Below are positions 4,888 through 5,494 of a stretch of 5,494 bases of DNA, one piece after another; the first letter of the stretch is position 1, and each line of letters starts with the position of its first letter. The notes under the pieces were generated by a model. It was given only the letters and a program-made list of their open reading frames with translations, had not been told where the DNA came from and did no database searches. The stretch comes from Candidatus Methanoperedens sp. (GTDB taxonomy: Archaea > Halobacteriota > Methanosarcinia > Methanosarcinales > Methanoperedenaceae): contig JAPZAN010000195.1 of the NCBI GenBank assembly GCA_027460605.1, positions 1 to 5,494 on the forward strand, written 5' to 3'. A program made the position numbers and the translations under genes.

Positions 4888-5494
4888 ATGGCAATCGACC
4901 CTATCTGCAAAAAAACCGTTGACGAAACAACACCATTCAAATCCACCTACAAAAACAAAGAGTACTATTTCTGCTCCGAAGACTGCAAAAAGAAATTCGA
5001 TGAGCTTGACAAAAGCGTAATCCGTGTCCGGCGCTCCCTGAAGGACAAAGAGCGAATCTCATTCGGCAAGCTCAAGCGCGAAATCATAGACCCGGGCATC
5101 TGCACGCTCTGCGGCGCCTGCGTGGCAAGCTGCGAAGTGCTGTCAGTGGTAAACGGCAAGCCGACTCTCAAAGGGCCGTGCACCGCATGCGGCGTGTGCT
5201 ACAACCAGTGCCCCCGCACCATAACCACTGAATCAAGCCTTATCGGGAGCGTGCGCGATGTCTTCACTGCAAGAACCTTACTTTCGGAGGTGAAAGGGCA
5301 GGACGGCGGCGTTGTGACCTCGATGCTGCTGTACGCGCTGGAAGAAGGCTTGATCGACAGCGCCGTGGTGACCGTGAAAAGCGATGAAGAGCCGTGGAAG
5401 CCCGTTCCTATTGTGGCGCAGACGCGGGAGGATATACTGCGCTCCGCAGGCTCGATATACGTCCATTCATTGACCATGGAATCGTTAATGAGCG
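4888..5494 (+). CDS. YHS-domain / F420 hydrogenase-dehydrogenase beta subunit (FrhB family), 5' part
   Basis: FrhB-family subunits bind FAD and FeS clusters and move electrons between coenzyme F420 and a partner enzyme or ferredoxin. Of this protein, 202 residues are visible and the 3' end is cut by the window. Residues 1-39 form a YHS domain (DPICKKTV...YYFCSEDCKKKF) with Cys7, Cys29 and Cys33 as probable metal ligands. Two ferredoxin-like motifs follow: Cys72-x2-Cys75-x2-Cys78-x3-Cys82 and Cys98-x2-Cys101-x2-Cys104-x3-Cys108-Pro, enough for two [4Fe-4S] clusters. The stretch GQDGGVVTSMLLYALEEGLID and the later RSAGSIYVHS match the FrhB N-terminal domain; the flavin-binding C-terminal part should lie beyond the window. 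The ATG at 4888 gives the natural YHS start, with GAAGGGG at 4870-4876 as a distant SD. The gap to the PIN gene is 21 bases. GC content is far higher than in the PIN gene, so shared transcription is unlikely to be ancestral. Substrate and partner are unknown. Confidence 0.88.
   Translation, partial: MAIDPICKKTVDETTPFKSTYKNKEYYFCSEDCKKKFDELDKSVIRVRRSLKDKERISFGKLKREIIDPGICTLCGACVASCEVLSVVNGKPTLKGPCTACGVCYNQCPRTITTESSLIGSVRDVFTARTLLSEVKGQDGGVVTSMLLYALEEGLIDSAVVTVKSDEEPWKPVPIVAQTREDILRSAGSIYVHSLTMESLMS

Noticed and set aside
4965..5477. Open frames on the - strand opposite the FrhB-like gene
   Set aside because: They are antisense to the cysteine motifs of a clear FeS protein in GC-rich sequence, where stop codons are rare.
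1..5494. CRISPR array, tRNA, rRNA, IS element or riboswitch
   Set aside because: Read for spaced repeats, cloverleaf arms, terminal inverted repeats and transposase motifs; none was found, and almost all bases are coding.

Overview
The window looks like a piece of a euryarchaeal genome, most likely from the Methanosarcinales or a relative such as Candidatus Methanoperedens. The lineage is inferred from gene content; no marker RNA is present. The evidence is an archaeal ABCE1/RLI ribosome-recycling ATPase, an F420-dependent oxidoreductase beta subunit of the FrhB type, archaeal TATA-box promoters placed for leaderless transcripts, and a small three-helix membrane protein resembling archaeal EMC6-like proteins.

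Layout, all genes on the + strand. (1) Bases 3-356: the 3' end of a CBS-domain protein, followed by an oligo-T stretch that could end its transcript. (2) Bases 410-3458: a compact housekeeping operon with its own TATA box, made of argB (N-acetylglutamate kinase, arginine synthesis), an EMC6-like three-helix membrane protein overlapping argB by 4 bases, and rli/ABCE1 12 bases further on. (3) Bases 3459-4866: an AT-richer accessory segment. It holds a 231-aa protein that I read as a tandem, degenerate RusA-type Holliday-junction resolvase fold, then a two-gene toxin-antitoxin cassette (a 71-aa antitoxin candidate and a PIN-domain VapC-like RNase) with its own consensus TATA box. (4) Base 4888 to the window end: the GC-rich 5' part of a YHS-domain/FrhB fusion with two predicted [4Fe-4S] clusters, cut by the window edge.

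The core operon mixes amino-acid synthesis, a possible membrane-insertion factor and ribosome recycling. The accessory segment sits between two housekeeping-type genes and differs in base composition, which suggests acquisition by transfer. The most unusual item is the RusA-like protein. Its N-terminal half keeps the DxDN metal-binding motif but has Gly-Gly where RusA has Asp-Asp. Its C-terminal half lacks DxDN but seems to keep the Lys, helix Asp and acidic pair. This complementary decay deserves structural follow-up. All family assignments were made by reading motifs by eye; no database search was run.
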